From CAZSHG01 sp964459995 (GTDB lineage: Bacteria; UBP14; UBA6098): a stretch of 64,000 bases of DNA. Below, one piece after another: positions 55,119 to 62,043 of this stretch. Every line of letters starts with the position of its first letter. Position 1 is the stretch's first letter. The position numbers and the translations under genes are program-made. The notes under the pieces were generated by a model. That model had not been told where the DNA came from. It saw only the letters and a program-made list of their open reading frames with translations, and searched no databases. Location of the stretch: the NCBI GenBank assembly GCA_964459995.1, contig CAYWOR010000001.1:248001-312000 (forward strand), given 5' to 3'.

Positions 55119-56900
55119 TTAGTCCTCCTGTTTTCTTTTTGGGATAACTCCCGGCGCGTCTTCGTCACCCACGAATTCCGCTGTTTTGATTCCCGGAAGC
55201 TCGAGATAGCGTCGCCAGGCCATTCTCGCAGAGGTGTTATCCCCGAGAGCCTCATAGGCTTCGGAGAGAAGATAATATATTTTAGCGTCGAAGGGATCCT
55301 TTTTTTCAGCAACTTTCAACCTATCGACAGCGAAAATGTAATTTCCCTCGTCGAAAAGGATTCTCGCCAGCGCAAAGTTCGAGGGAGGATATTTCTCCGC
55401 GGCCTCTGCGAAAAGCCCTTTTGCAATGTCTTTACGTCCCTCGCGAAGATGAACGATCGCGGCGGTGTGTTTCCATTCTGGCGGCTCTTCCTCGGCGAGT
55501 TCGCGGTATTTCTGTAAAACCCACATTGCCGCTTTATTTTGGCCGATGTTAGAATATGCCGCGGCGAGGGTTGTCCAGTGCGATGAATTGGCTGAGTCGA
55601 TTGCGACAGCGCGGTTTGCGAATATAATCGCGCTGTGGTTTTCGTCGATTTCGAGCATGGATTTCGCCATGGAAGCATTAACCGGCGCGGATTCGCCATG
55701 GTTTTGTATATGCGTTTCGGCGAGAAGGATTTCGTTTGTCCACTCGAAACCGCGCAGATGAGCGGTTTTCGCCATGAGCAGAATTAACAATGCGGAAAGA
55801 ATAATTTCCGGCGATAGTTTTGGAAACTTTCGACGAATTGGCCTGCAAAGGTCGTATATGGCCTCTGCGAAAAAGACGCCGCCGAACATCGCAGGGAAAT
55901 ACAATGCGCCAAATTCCAAAGTGCCATGTCTCGGGACGAAAATCGAGGGCACGAGGAGAATGGAAATTAGAGTCAGAGACAGGGCGGGAATTCTTTCTTT
56001 CGGTGCTTGTCTTTTAATGAGAGAGAATATTACTATTCCGCTAAAAATCGCGCCGGTTATCATGGGAAAAGGTTTTGCGGCGAATATCGAGGCCGGCGAA
56101 ACAAAAGGGGAGAGCCGGAAGGGATAGAAAACCGCGCTGAAATTGTGCATAAACAGAAAAGGCGCACTCGTGTTTTCCAGCGGGACAGCTGACAAAATGC
56201 CCACATTATCGTGAATTATGAATACCGAATCCACCGCGATAATTGCGGCGGGAATCAGAAGACCCATAAATGCGAGCAAAAAGCGCACCTTTCGGCCGGA
56301 ATAGAGCATCGAATCGAGCGCGAGAAAAGCGAAGGGCAAGACCAAAGCCGTTAGGCTCGACATAAGGGCTAATATCGCCATCGTTCCTATGAGGATAACC
56401 TTCCAAATCCCGCCCGATTTTCGATATTCTGAGAGAAGAATCATCGAGCCTATTCCGAAAACCGCGGCTAAAATTAGGGGTCTGCCGGAGGTGTGTGAGA
56501 TTACATGGACGGCTATTGGATTGAGTGCGAAAAAGGCACAGGCGATGAGAGAGTGAGCTAACTTCTTATCAAATAAACAGTTATGAACGAAGAAAAAAAG
56601 AAGCAAGATCGAAAGAAGATGCATAGCAAGGTTTGTCATGCGGAATGCTCTCGGGTTGAGTCCCGCCAGGCCAATGTTCATCCGATAAGTCAGGATTGAA
56701 ATAGGTGTCGGTTTTGCGACAGGAAATAAATGTCTTTCGACTCCCATTGCCAGGATTTTCAACGGGTTCGATTCCGCCATTGCGGGGTTATGTCGTATCG
56801 CGACTGAATCTCCGAGGATGAATTCACCCGATAGACCGCTTGAAAAAACCGCCGCAGTAAGCACTATCAGTGCGATTATGCCGAGAAGATTTTTGAGCAT
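55119..56900 (-). CDS. GT-C-like membrane protein with C-terminal TPR repeats
   Basis: A 593-residue protein. Residues 1-390 hold about ten hydrophobic helices. The first loop reads GEFILGDSVAIRHNPAM, the position where TMTC/PMT-like GT-C mannosyltransferases have an acidic pair. Residues about 410-575 are TPR units (AIIFANRAVAIDSANSSHWTTLA, AAAYSNIGQNKAA, SEAYEALGDNTSARMAWRRYLEL). The layout matches membrane O-glycosyltransferase-like proteins with TPR tails. The gene abuts the prepilin peptidase gene and follows the pilin gene, so modification of pilins is a reasonable guess. One acidic residue of the pair is Gly here, so activity is uncertain. Confidence 0.75.
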   Translation of the reverse strand: MLKNLLGIIALIVLTAAVFSSGLSGEFILGDSVAIRHNPAMAESNPLKILAMGVERHLFPVAKPTPISILTYRMNIGLAGLNPRAFRMTNLAMHLLSILLLFFFVHNCLFDKKLAHSLIACAFFALNPIAVHVISHTSGRPLILAAVFGIGSMILLSEYRKSGGIWKVILIGTMAILALMSSLTALVLPFAFLALDSMLYSGRKVRFLLAFMGLLIPAAIIAVDSVFIIHDNVGILSAVPLENTSAPFLFMHNFSAVFYPFRLSPFVSPASIFAAKPFPMITGAIFSGIVIFSLIKRQAPKERIPALSLTLISILLVPSIFVPRHGTLEFGALYFPAMFGGVFFAEAIYDLCRPIRRKFPKLSPEIILSALLILLMAKTAHLRGFEWTNEILLAETHIQNHGESAPVNASMAKSMLEIDENHSAIIFANRAVAIDSANSSHWTTLAAAYSNIGQNKAAMWVLQKYRELAEEEPPEWKHTAAIVHLREGRKDIAKGLFAEAAEKYPPSNFALARILFDEGNYIFAVDRLKVAEKKDPFDAKIYYLLSEAYEALGDNTSARMAWRRYLELPGIKTAEFVGDEDAPGVIPKRKQED

Positions 56901-56934
56901 ATTTGAATATCGTTAGTCATTTTTCAAAAGGCAA

Positions 56935-56966
56935 ACAAAAAAGACGGAGCAATCGCCCCGTCTTTT
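56935..56966 (-). terminator. Terminator of the first pilin gene
   Basis: On the minus strand AAAAGACGG...CCGTCTTTT forms a nine-base stem with a ten-base loop and runs into TTTTTTG. It lies about 22 bases after the pilin stop. The symmetric A/T flanks may let it work in both directions. Confidence 0.85.
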
Positions 56967-56988
56967 CGTGCTCGCATTGATCGAGTCC

Positions 56989-57402
56989 TTAGAAATCGCC
57001 TCCGGAAACAACGCCGGCCGTGTTAATCACGATATTGGTTACATCGCCGAGAGAGGCGTCAACAGCAGTGTTGGCTCTTCCCTGAGCTCCGCCGCCAGCT
57101 GTAATGTCATAGTAGAAGCGGGGTGCTCCACTCGGTGCGTCAACAATCATACCGGCAGGTATAGTACCTGCGGCTTCGCCTGCCGCGGCAAATACGTTAG
57201 TAGAAGCGGCGGGATAAGAGCCTCTTTCCTCATAGTAGGCCTGGCTTGCAGTCCAGATCTGCTTGACGACCATTTTGGCCTCGGAGATTTTGCTCTTCTT
57301 CGAAGCGGCCATGAATCTCGGGATCGCGAGGGCGGCAAGGATGCCGATGATAACGACGACGATCATGAGCTCGATCAGTGTAAAACCTTTGTTCCTTTTC
57401 AT
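56989..57402 (-). CDS. Type IV pilin / pseudopilin-like protein
   Basis: A 137-residue prepilin. The class III leader MKRNKG is followed by FTLIELMIVVVIIGILAALA, with Glu at mature position 5, then AIPRFMAASKKSKISEAKMV. The globular part is short and Gly/Ala-rich (YYEERGSYPAAST, DAPSGAPRFYYDI) and lacks a Cys pair. GGAGGAAAA precedes the ATG. A strong terminator follows, so it is a single-gene unit, as expected for a major pilin. A sigma-54-type promoter lies 44 bases upstream. It could also be a GspG-like pseudopilin, but the solitary, well-terminated gene favours a major pilin. Confidence 0.92.
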   Translation of the reverse strand: MKRNKGFTLIELMIVVVIIGILAALAIPRFMAASKKSKISEAKMVVKQIWTASQAYYEERGSYPAASTNVFAAAGEAAGTIPAGMIVDAPSGAPRFYYDITAGGGAQGRANTAVDASLGDVTNIVINTAGVVSGGDF

Positions 57403-57445
57403 TTTTCCTCCTCAGGAAATAGTTTTTGTTGTCTGCTGTGGGTTG

Positions 57446-57461
57446 TGCACGGTTCGTGCCA
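57446..57461 (-). promoter_or_regulatory. Sigma-54 (-24/-12) promoter of the first pilin gene
   Basis: On the minus strand TGGCACGAACCGTGCA has GG and GC exactly ten bases apart and the full TGGCACG -24 block. It is close to the consensus TGGCACG-N4-TTGCA and lies 44 bases before the ATG. Pilin genes are classical sigma-54/PilR targets. Confidence 0.75.
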
Positions 57462-57551
57462 AAACTCGTAAGAATACGCAAGATATTATGATACAACGGG
57501 TTATGGCGAAGCGGTGTGTTTTTTTGGCATGGATAAGACACGAAAAACGAA

Positions 57552-57569
57552 TTGCAATTTGCAAAGTGC
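57552..57569. promoter_or_regulatory. Possible enhancer-type dyad upstream of the first pilin gene
   Basis: TTGCAATTTGCAAAGTGC lies about 100 bases upstream of the -24/-12 element. Sixteen of 18 bases match the element upstream of the second pilin gene (60558-60575). The position suits binding of an enhancer protein such as PilR. Confidence 0.5.
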
Positions 57570-57590
57570 AAAACTCAAGCCCCCGAATAC

Positions 57591-58394
57591 CTAATCCTCG
57601 CCGGAATTTTCGAAGGGGTTTTTGCCAAAAGTGTAATTTCCGAGTAGGTAATCGGGTTTAACATGGAAAAGCGACCGGAAAAGATTGGATTTTGTGCCTT
57701 TATGGTCCTTTTCGAGCTTGTTCAGAAGGTCGGAGACATAATCGCGCTTGGTTTTGCCCTCCATGGGGCATTGCGCCGAAAGCTCGATAATTTCGTGGCT
57801 AAGGGCATAATTGCGCACTTTGCTCTCGTTGATCATGAACATAGGCCGGATAATACGGAATCTTCCGCCGAAGAGCGGTTGAATCGGCATCATAGTGGAA
57901 ATTTCTCTACCCCAGAATATGTTGATAAGGAAAGTCTGGAGGACATCTTCGCGGTGATGTCCGAAGGCGATTTTGTTCGCGTCGATTTTTTCTGCGGTTT
58001 CGAGTATTGCTTTGCGTCGTAAACGGCTACACACGAAACATGGATTTTGCGGTCTTTCGCCGCTCATAGCTATCGTGGCGATTTCGGGATGATGGACAAC
58101 AATCAATTCCATGCCCCGTTCGCGCGAAAATTCGGCAAGGTTTTCGAGCTTTTCCTCTTGCTGGGGGAATCCGGCAACTATGTGGACAGGGGTAAATCTA
58201 ACCTCTCGCGCCCACCATGGGGATTTATCCGCGAGAAGATCGAGCATTGTGAGCGAGTCGATTCCGCCGCTGACGGCTATAATTACGTGATCCCCCGATT
58301 CGAGCAGGCCGAATTTCGCGATTGTGCGTTTCATCTCGCGAAGCATGACAGTTCTGCGTTTCGAGGCGGAAAGTGTTGTAAAAAGGTCGCTCAT
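57591..58394 (-). CDS. ttcA: TtcA-like tRNA 2-thiocytidine synthase
   Basis: A 267-residue cytoplasmic ATP-pyrophosphatase. The PP-loop VSGGIDSLTMLDLL is near residues 41-54. PCFVCSRLRRKAI carries the CxxC of the iron-sulfur site, and a third Cys is in ELSAQCPMEG. FGHHREDVLQTFLINIFWG matches the TtcA family closely. TtcA thiolates cytidine 32 of tRNA. Its ATG overlaps the stop of the comB gene (ATGA), and it ends the gcvT-comB-ttcA unit. Related thiolases with other tRNA targets cannot be excluded. Confidence 0.88.
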   Translation of the reverse strand: MSDLFTTLSASKRRTVMLREMKRTIAKFGLLESGDHVIIAVSGGIDSLTMLDLLADKSPWWAREVRFTPVHIVAGFPQQEEKLENLAEFSRERGMELIVVHHPEIATIAMSGERPQNPCFVCSRLRRKAILETAEKIDANKIAFGHHREDVLQTFLINIFWGREISTMMPIQPLFGGRFRIIRPMFMINESKVRNYALSHEIIELSAQCPMEGKTKRDYVSDLLNKLEKDHKGTKSNLFRSLFHVKPDYLLGNYTFGKNPFENSGED

Positions 58395-59116
58395 GGGCGA
58401 ATAATTCCGTTGTGGAAGCGCGGTGCGATGTCGAAAAGGTCGATTGCTGTGCAGAAAGCAACATCTTCGGCGAGGCCGAGTTCTCGGGCGAGATAGACAG
58501 CGTGTTCGGTTCTTTCGAGTGTTTCTTCAGGATTGGCGAGGAATCTTTCGAAAAGCCAATAGGCGTTCCATGCCGTGTCCGAAAGCAATTCGACCCTGAC
58601 CCCTTTGGAAATTAGCTTATCGATAATCATTCCTGCGCAAACTGCGTCTTCGATGCTGAATCTGCCGAGTTTGCCCGAGCAAACAAGAATCGCCGAATCG
58701 GCATGCGCAACCTCCTCGGCGACAGCTGTGAGATTTACGAAGCCCCCGACGACAATCTCGTCGGCTCTGGAGCATGCGAGAAGGGTTTTGCTACCGTTGG
58801 TCGAGGCGAAAATGAGATGTTTGCCATGAATACTTTTGTTATTGTATTCGAGGGGAGAATTGCCCAAGTCGAAGCCGGGTATAATGATGCCGTTGCGTTC
58901 GCCGCAGAGAAGGACATCTTCGCCGAGTTTTTCTTTCAGAGCGAATGCTTCTTCGGCGGAACCCGCGATAAATATCGTCTCGGCGCCCTCCGCGATCGCT
59001 TTGGTTATTGTAGTCGATGCGCGAAGGACGTCGATAACGACACAAATCGCGCCCTCGATTGCGCTATCGGAAGCGGTTTCGAGGGAAAAGCGCGTATTGA
59101 AGACATCGAGTCGCAA
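58391..59116 (-). CDS. comB: 2-phosphosulfolactate phosphatase family protein (ComB)
   Basis: A 241-residue member of the ComB family, which dephosphorylates 2-phosphosulfolactate in coenzyme M synthesis in archaea. Family motifs seen are CVVIDVLRASTTITKAIAEG near residue 25, ERNGIIIPGFDLGNSPLEY, LIFASTNGSKTLLAC and IEDAVCAGMIIDKL. The start must be TTG at 59116, which gives the usual opening RLDVF. No other coenzyme M genes are nearby, and in bacteria the natural substrate of this family is often unknown. It lies 18 bases after gcvT. Confidence 0.9.
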   Translation of the reverse strand: MRLDVFNTRFSLETASDSAIEGAICVVIDVLRASTTITKAIAEGAETIFIAGSAEEAFALKEKLGEDVLLCGERNGIIIPGFDLGNSPLEYNNKSIHGKHLIFASTNGSKTLLACSRADEIVVGGFVNLTAVAEEVAHADSAILVCSGKLGRFSIEDAVCAGMIIDKLISKGVRVELLSDTAWNAYWLFERFLANPEETLERTEHAVYLARELGLAEDVAFCTAIDLFDIAPRFHNGIIRP

Positions 59117-59134
59117 GTTCAGTCGGCTCAGCGA

Positions 59135-60238
59135 CTACTTGTGGCTTCCGTTTTTGTAAAGCGGAGGTTTTTCGACGGCCGCCGCGACCGGATGATTCCG
59201 AATTAGAATCTGAATCCGATTGCCGGGTTTATGTTCGCCGAATTCGACATAACCTAGTCCGACACCGCAGTCTATCGAGGGCGAGAATGTCCCGCTGGTA
59301 ACGATTCCTATTTCTCTGCCGTCTTTTACGATTGGATATCCGTGCCTCGGAAAACCGCGTTCGAGCAGTTTGAAGCACACGAGTCTTTTCGAGATGCCCT
59401 CGGCTTTGGCGTCGATAAGGCGGTCTCTTCCGACGAAATCGCCCTTTTCCAGCTTGACAATCCATCCGAGGCCGGCATCCCATGGGTTGACCGTGTCGTC
59501 GATGTCGTTGCCGTAAAGCGCGTATTTCATTTCGAGGCGGAGGGTGTCTCTCGCGCCTAATCCTATCGGCTCTATATCGAATTCTTTGCCGGCTTCCACG
59601 GCTTTGTCCCAAATATCGAGGCAAATTTCTGGGGCGATATAAATCTCGAAACCGTCTTCGCCGGTGTATCCCGTGCGCGAGAAAAGAATATTTTCATGCC
59701 CGCCGATATTAGCGAAAGCGTTTTGATAGAATCCCAAAGAATCGAGGTTATAATCGGTGATTTTCTGCATAACTGCTTGCGCTTTGGGGCCTTGAATAGC
59801 AATTAGCCCGATGTTGTCGGAGATATTTTTCAGCTCGACACCTTCCGCGGGGAGATGTGATTTGACCCACTCCCAGTCTTTTTCCATATTCGAGGCATTT
59901 ACCACGAGGAAGAAATCGTCCTCGCCGATTTTATACACCAGAAGATCGTCCACAAAGGTGGCGTTGTCATAAAGCAAAGCGCTGTATTGGCAATCGCCGA
60001 TTTTCAGTTCTGAAGGATCGTTTGTGGTGATCGATGAGATGAATGCGAGCGCGCCAGGACCTTTCACACTGAATTCGCCCATGTGCGAAAGGTCGAATAT
60101 CCCCACCAGTTCCCTTACTTTAAGGTGTTCCGGGACTATTCCCCGATAAGACATCGGCATCTTGAAGCCACAGAAATCGACGATTTTGGCGTCTGCTTCG
60201 AGATGTCTTTCATAAAAAGGAGTTCTTTTGACTGACAT
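59135..60238 (-). CDS. gcvT: Aminomethyltransferase, glycine cleavage T protein
   Basis: A 367-residue folate-dependent enzyme that transfers the methylene group of the H-protein-bound aminomethyl to tetrahydrofolate. Motifs include FCGFKMPMSY, FDLSHMGEF, TNDPSELKIGDCQYSALL, SRTGYTGEDGFEIY and GARDTLRLEMKYALYGNDI. ATG at 60238 has GGAGGA before it and gives the standard N-terminus. The P and H genes are not adjacent, so the system is split. It leads an operon with comB and ttcA. Confidence 0.96.
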   Translation of the reverse strand: MSVKRTPFYERHLEADAKIVDFCGFKMPMSYRGIVPEHLKVRELVGIFDLSHMGEFSVKGPGALAFISSITTNDPSELKIGDCQYSALLYDNATFVDDLLVYKIGEDDFFLVVNASNMEKDWEWVKSHLPAEGVELKNISDNIGLIAIQGPKAQAVMQKITDYNLDSLGFYQNAFANIGGHENILFSRTGYTGEDGFEIYIAPEICLDIWDKAVEAGKEFDIEPIGLGARDTLRLEMKYALYGNDIDDTVNPWDAGLGWIVKLEKGDFVGRDRLIDAKAEGISKRLVCFKLLERGFPRHGYPIVKDGREIGIVTSGTFSPSIDCGVGLGYVEFGEHKPGNRIQILIRNHPVAAAVEKPPLYKNGSHK

Positions 60239-60323
60239 GATTCCTCCGATTAGATTTTGACTAAACAGATTAAAATAATCGGATATCCTCACTTTCGCAA
60301 GGAAAATCGCGCGAAAATTCCAC

Positions 60324-60549
60324 GCGAGGGGGGGGCGTCGGGTGCGTGCGCTTCCGGCCAAAAATCGCATATATGGAATAAAAATCGAATTTCCGGAAGC
60401 GCACGCACCGAGGGCAGACCTTCATCGGGGGGATGTGGATTAGGGAGGAAATTTTCGGGAAGGTCTGCCCTCGCTTCGCCAATGGATAAGAGATTTTCGA
60501 ATAACATGGGGATTTTTGCCCATTGGCGAAGCCGACGCCCCCCTTTTGC
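60324..60549. repeat. Cloverleaf palindrome: four-way junction of perfect stems
   Basis: In the 424-base gap between gcvT and the second pilin gene, four perfect inverted repeats nest without spare bases. Outer stem: 60330-60340 with 60533-60543 (11 bp, extendable through GU pairs to 60324/60549). Inner stems: 60341-60357 with 60393-60409 (17 bp), 60410-60423 with 60459-60472 (14 bp), and 60473-60485 with 60520-60532 (13 bp). The three loops are 35, 35 and 34 bases. Every stem abuts the next. The frames crossing it on both strands are not genes. Confidence 0.9.
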
Positions 60550-60557
60550 AGTGGGAG

Positions 60558-60575
60558 TTGCATTTTGCAAAATGC
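60558..60575. promoter_or_regulatory. Possible enhancer-type dyad upstream of the second pilin gene
   Basis: TTGCATTTTGCAAAATGC contains the perfect 16-base palindrome GCATTTTGCAAAATGC (60560-60575). It matches 16 of 18 bases of the element upstream of the first pilin gene and lies about 60 bases before the -24/-12 element. Confidence 0.5.
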
Positions 60576-60632
60576 GATGGAAATATGAAGACACCGATGT
60601 TCCTATACCCTATAATAATAGGCTTTAACGCA

Positions 60633-60648
60633 TGGTATAAAATTTGCA
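60633..60648 (+). promoter_or_regulatory. Sigma-54-like (-24/-12) promoter of the second pilin gene
   Basis: TGGTATAAAATTTGCA keeps GG and GC ten bases apart and the TTTGCA -12 block; the -24 block is weaker than at the first pilin gene. It lies 14 bases before the ATG, giving a very short leader. Confidence 0.55.
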
Positions 60649-60662
60649 TATTAAAAACCGCT

Positions 60663-61148
60663 ATGAGCAAAAAGAATAAAAATATGGGTTTTACTCTTAT
60701 CGAACTGATGATAGTGATAGTTATCATCGGGTTGCTCAGTGCTATGGCTCTTCCGAGGTTTAGGAAAGCTTCTCAGGAGGCGAAAAAATCCGAAGCGCGG
60801 CTCATGCTGAAAAACATTTACCAAGCCGCAAGAGTATATCAGCTTGAGAATGGCGGGTATCCGCCGTGCAACCCCGACGGAAGCGCGAAATGGGGCGGAT
60901 GGTGGATGTTCAATAACTCATCGACACCAAATAGAAACTGGAATAAGCTTCCCGGTCTCGATGTCGATGCTCCGAGCGGCTATCCGAGATTCACCTATGT
61001 TATTTCGAGAAGCGGACCTTTTTTCCGGGCAGAGGCTTGGGCATGGTCTCCGGATTCCTATGACGGCGCTATTGTCTATGGTGTTCGGGACTTGATAATC
61101 GACCACAACGGGATTTTTTATCAGGGTTCTGCAAAGCCGAGCTGGTAG
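60663..61148 (+). CDS. Type IV pilin-like / pseudopilin protein
   Basis: A 161-residue prepilin. The leader MSKKNKNMG is followed by FTLIELMIVIVIIGLLSAMA, with Glu5 conserved, then LPRFRKASQEAKKSEARLML. The globular part holds a Trp/Tyr-rich segment (AKWGGWWMFNN) and the phrase DAPSGYPRFTYVI, which parallels DAPSGAPRFYYDI of the first pilin; the two are paralogues. No clear Shine-Dalgarno sequence is seen and the leader is short. It may be a minor pilin. It has its own sigma-54-like promoter and stands opposite gcvT. Confidence 0.9.
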   Translation: MSKKNKNMGFTLIELMIVIVIIGLLSAMALPRFRKASQEAKKSEARLMLKNIYQAARVYQLENGGYPPCNPDGSAKWGGWWMFNNSSTPNRNWNKLPGLDVDAPSGYPRFTYVISRSGPFFRAEAWAWSPDSYDGAIVYGVRDLIIDHNGIFYQGSAKPSW

Positions 61149-61156
61149 GATTTCGG

Positions 61157-61915
61157 CTACATCTCTTTTGTTCGGATTGGGCGATTCGGGTTTAAAACCC
61201 CGAATTTTTCTTTGCTGGGATATTCGAAAATTCTAGTTACCGAAAGTTCTTTGACTCTCTCCTGAGCGACTTTGTATTCGCCGACGATATGCGCGCCATC
61301 GCCAAGGAAGGCCAGCATATTCTTGCCCTCCTTTTCGAAATAAAACACGCCGAAAATCTCCATCACATCGTCCGTATCGAAAGAAATCTGAAGAACAGGA
61401 ATGCCGTCCTGACCAACTACCTCGACAGTGCTCTTAGAATAATTCCTATCGAAATAATCGCCGGGATTATCGACGAATTCGTTGTCGATAATCTCGCCCG
61501 AAACCCTGCCGTTAAGGCTTCTAATGAAACAAGACACGAGCAATTGTCCAGAATCGTCGATTTGTATGATGATTGGGTAGTTGATCGCCTCGTCAAGATT
61601 CTTAAAAGGTTGTAAAAGACGTGGTGAAGAGAAATCGACATTATTGTAAACCAATGGGCGCATTCCGACCCAAATCGAAAGGCTCTTATAAAACTGAGGA
61701 ATACCCACCGTGTCCGCGAATTCCTGTTGTGGGACTATCGGCTCGATTTTCTCCGCAGTTAAGGCCCTAATTATCGGAATACCGACGAAGAAAAAGACAA
61801 GCAGACCACTGACAACCCCAACAAAAACCTTCTGCTTCTTCGGAGGGTCCATTCGAAGTGTTATAAGAAACCAAATAATGCTAAAAAATACGACGAGAAT
61901 TCTTATGATGATCAT
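61157..61915 (-). CDS. Membrane-anchored hypothetical protein
   Basis: A 252-residue protein with two N-terminal hydrophobic helices (IRILVVFFSIIWFLITL and VGVVSGLLVFFFVGIPII) split by a basic loop (DPPKKQK). A soluble domain of about 190 residues with beta-type strands follows (YPIIIQIDDSGQLLVSCFI, STVEVVGQDGIPVLQISF, MEIFGVFYFEKEGKNM). The soluble part is probably on the cytoplasmic or periplasmic face; the charge pattern does not settle it. Family unknown. It converges on the pilin gene with an eight-base gap and no visible terminator. Confidence 0.72.
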   Translation of the reverse strand: MIIIRILVVFFSIIWFLITLRMDPPKKQKVFVGVVSGLLVFFFVGIPIIRALTAEKIEPIVPQQEFADTVGIPQFYKSLSIWVGMRPLVYNNVDFSSPRLLQPFKNLDEAINYPIIIQIDDSGQLLVSCFIRSLNGRVSGEIIDNEFVDNPGDYFDRNYSKSTVEVVGQDGIPVLQISFDTDDVMEIFGVFYFEKEGKNMLAFLGDGAHIVGEYKVAQERVKELSVTRIFEYPSKEKFGVLNPNRPIRTKEM

Positions 61916-62007
61916 CGTAGGAACCCGTAGAGAACTTTATTGCGGCAATAATAATAGCCGATGAGTAAGAAAGCAACATAAATCTGCGCTGTGAAACTTG
62001 AATGAAA

Positions 62008-62027
62008 GGAGCGCTTAAAAGCGCTCC
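62008..62027 (-). terminator. Hairpin after the last secreted-protein gene
   Basis: GGAGCGCTT and AAGCGCTCC pair over nine bases with a two-base loop (GC-rich at the base), 16 bases after the stop on the minus strand. The following TTTCATT is a short T-run, so termination strength is moderate. Confidence 0.6.
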
Positions 62028-62043
62028 ATATCAATCATTTAGA

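Noticed and set aside
60270..60727. Several 95-100 codon frames across the cloverleaf palindrome
   Set aside because: They translate both arms of the inverted repeats and change with strand; no coding pattern.
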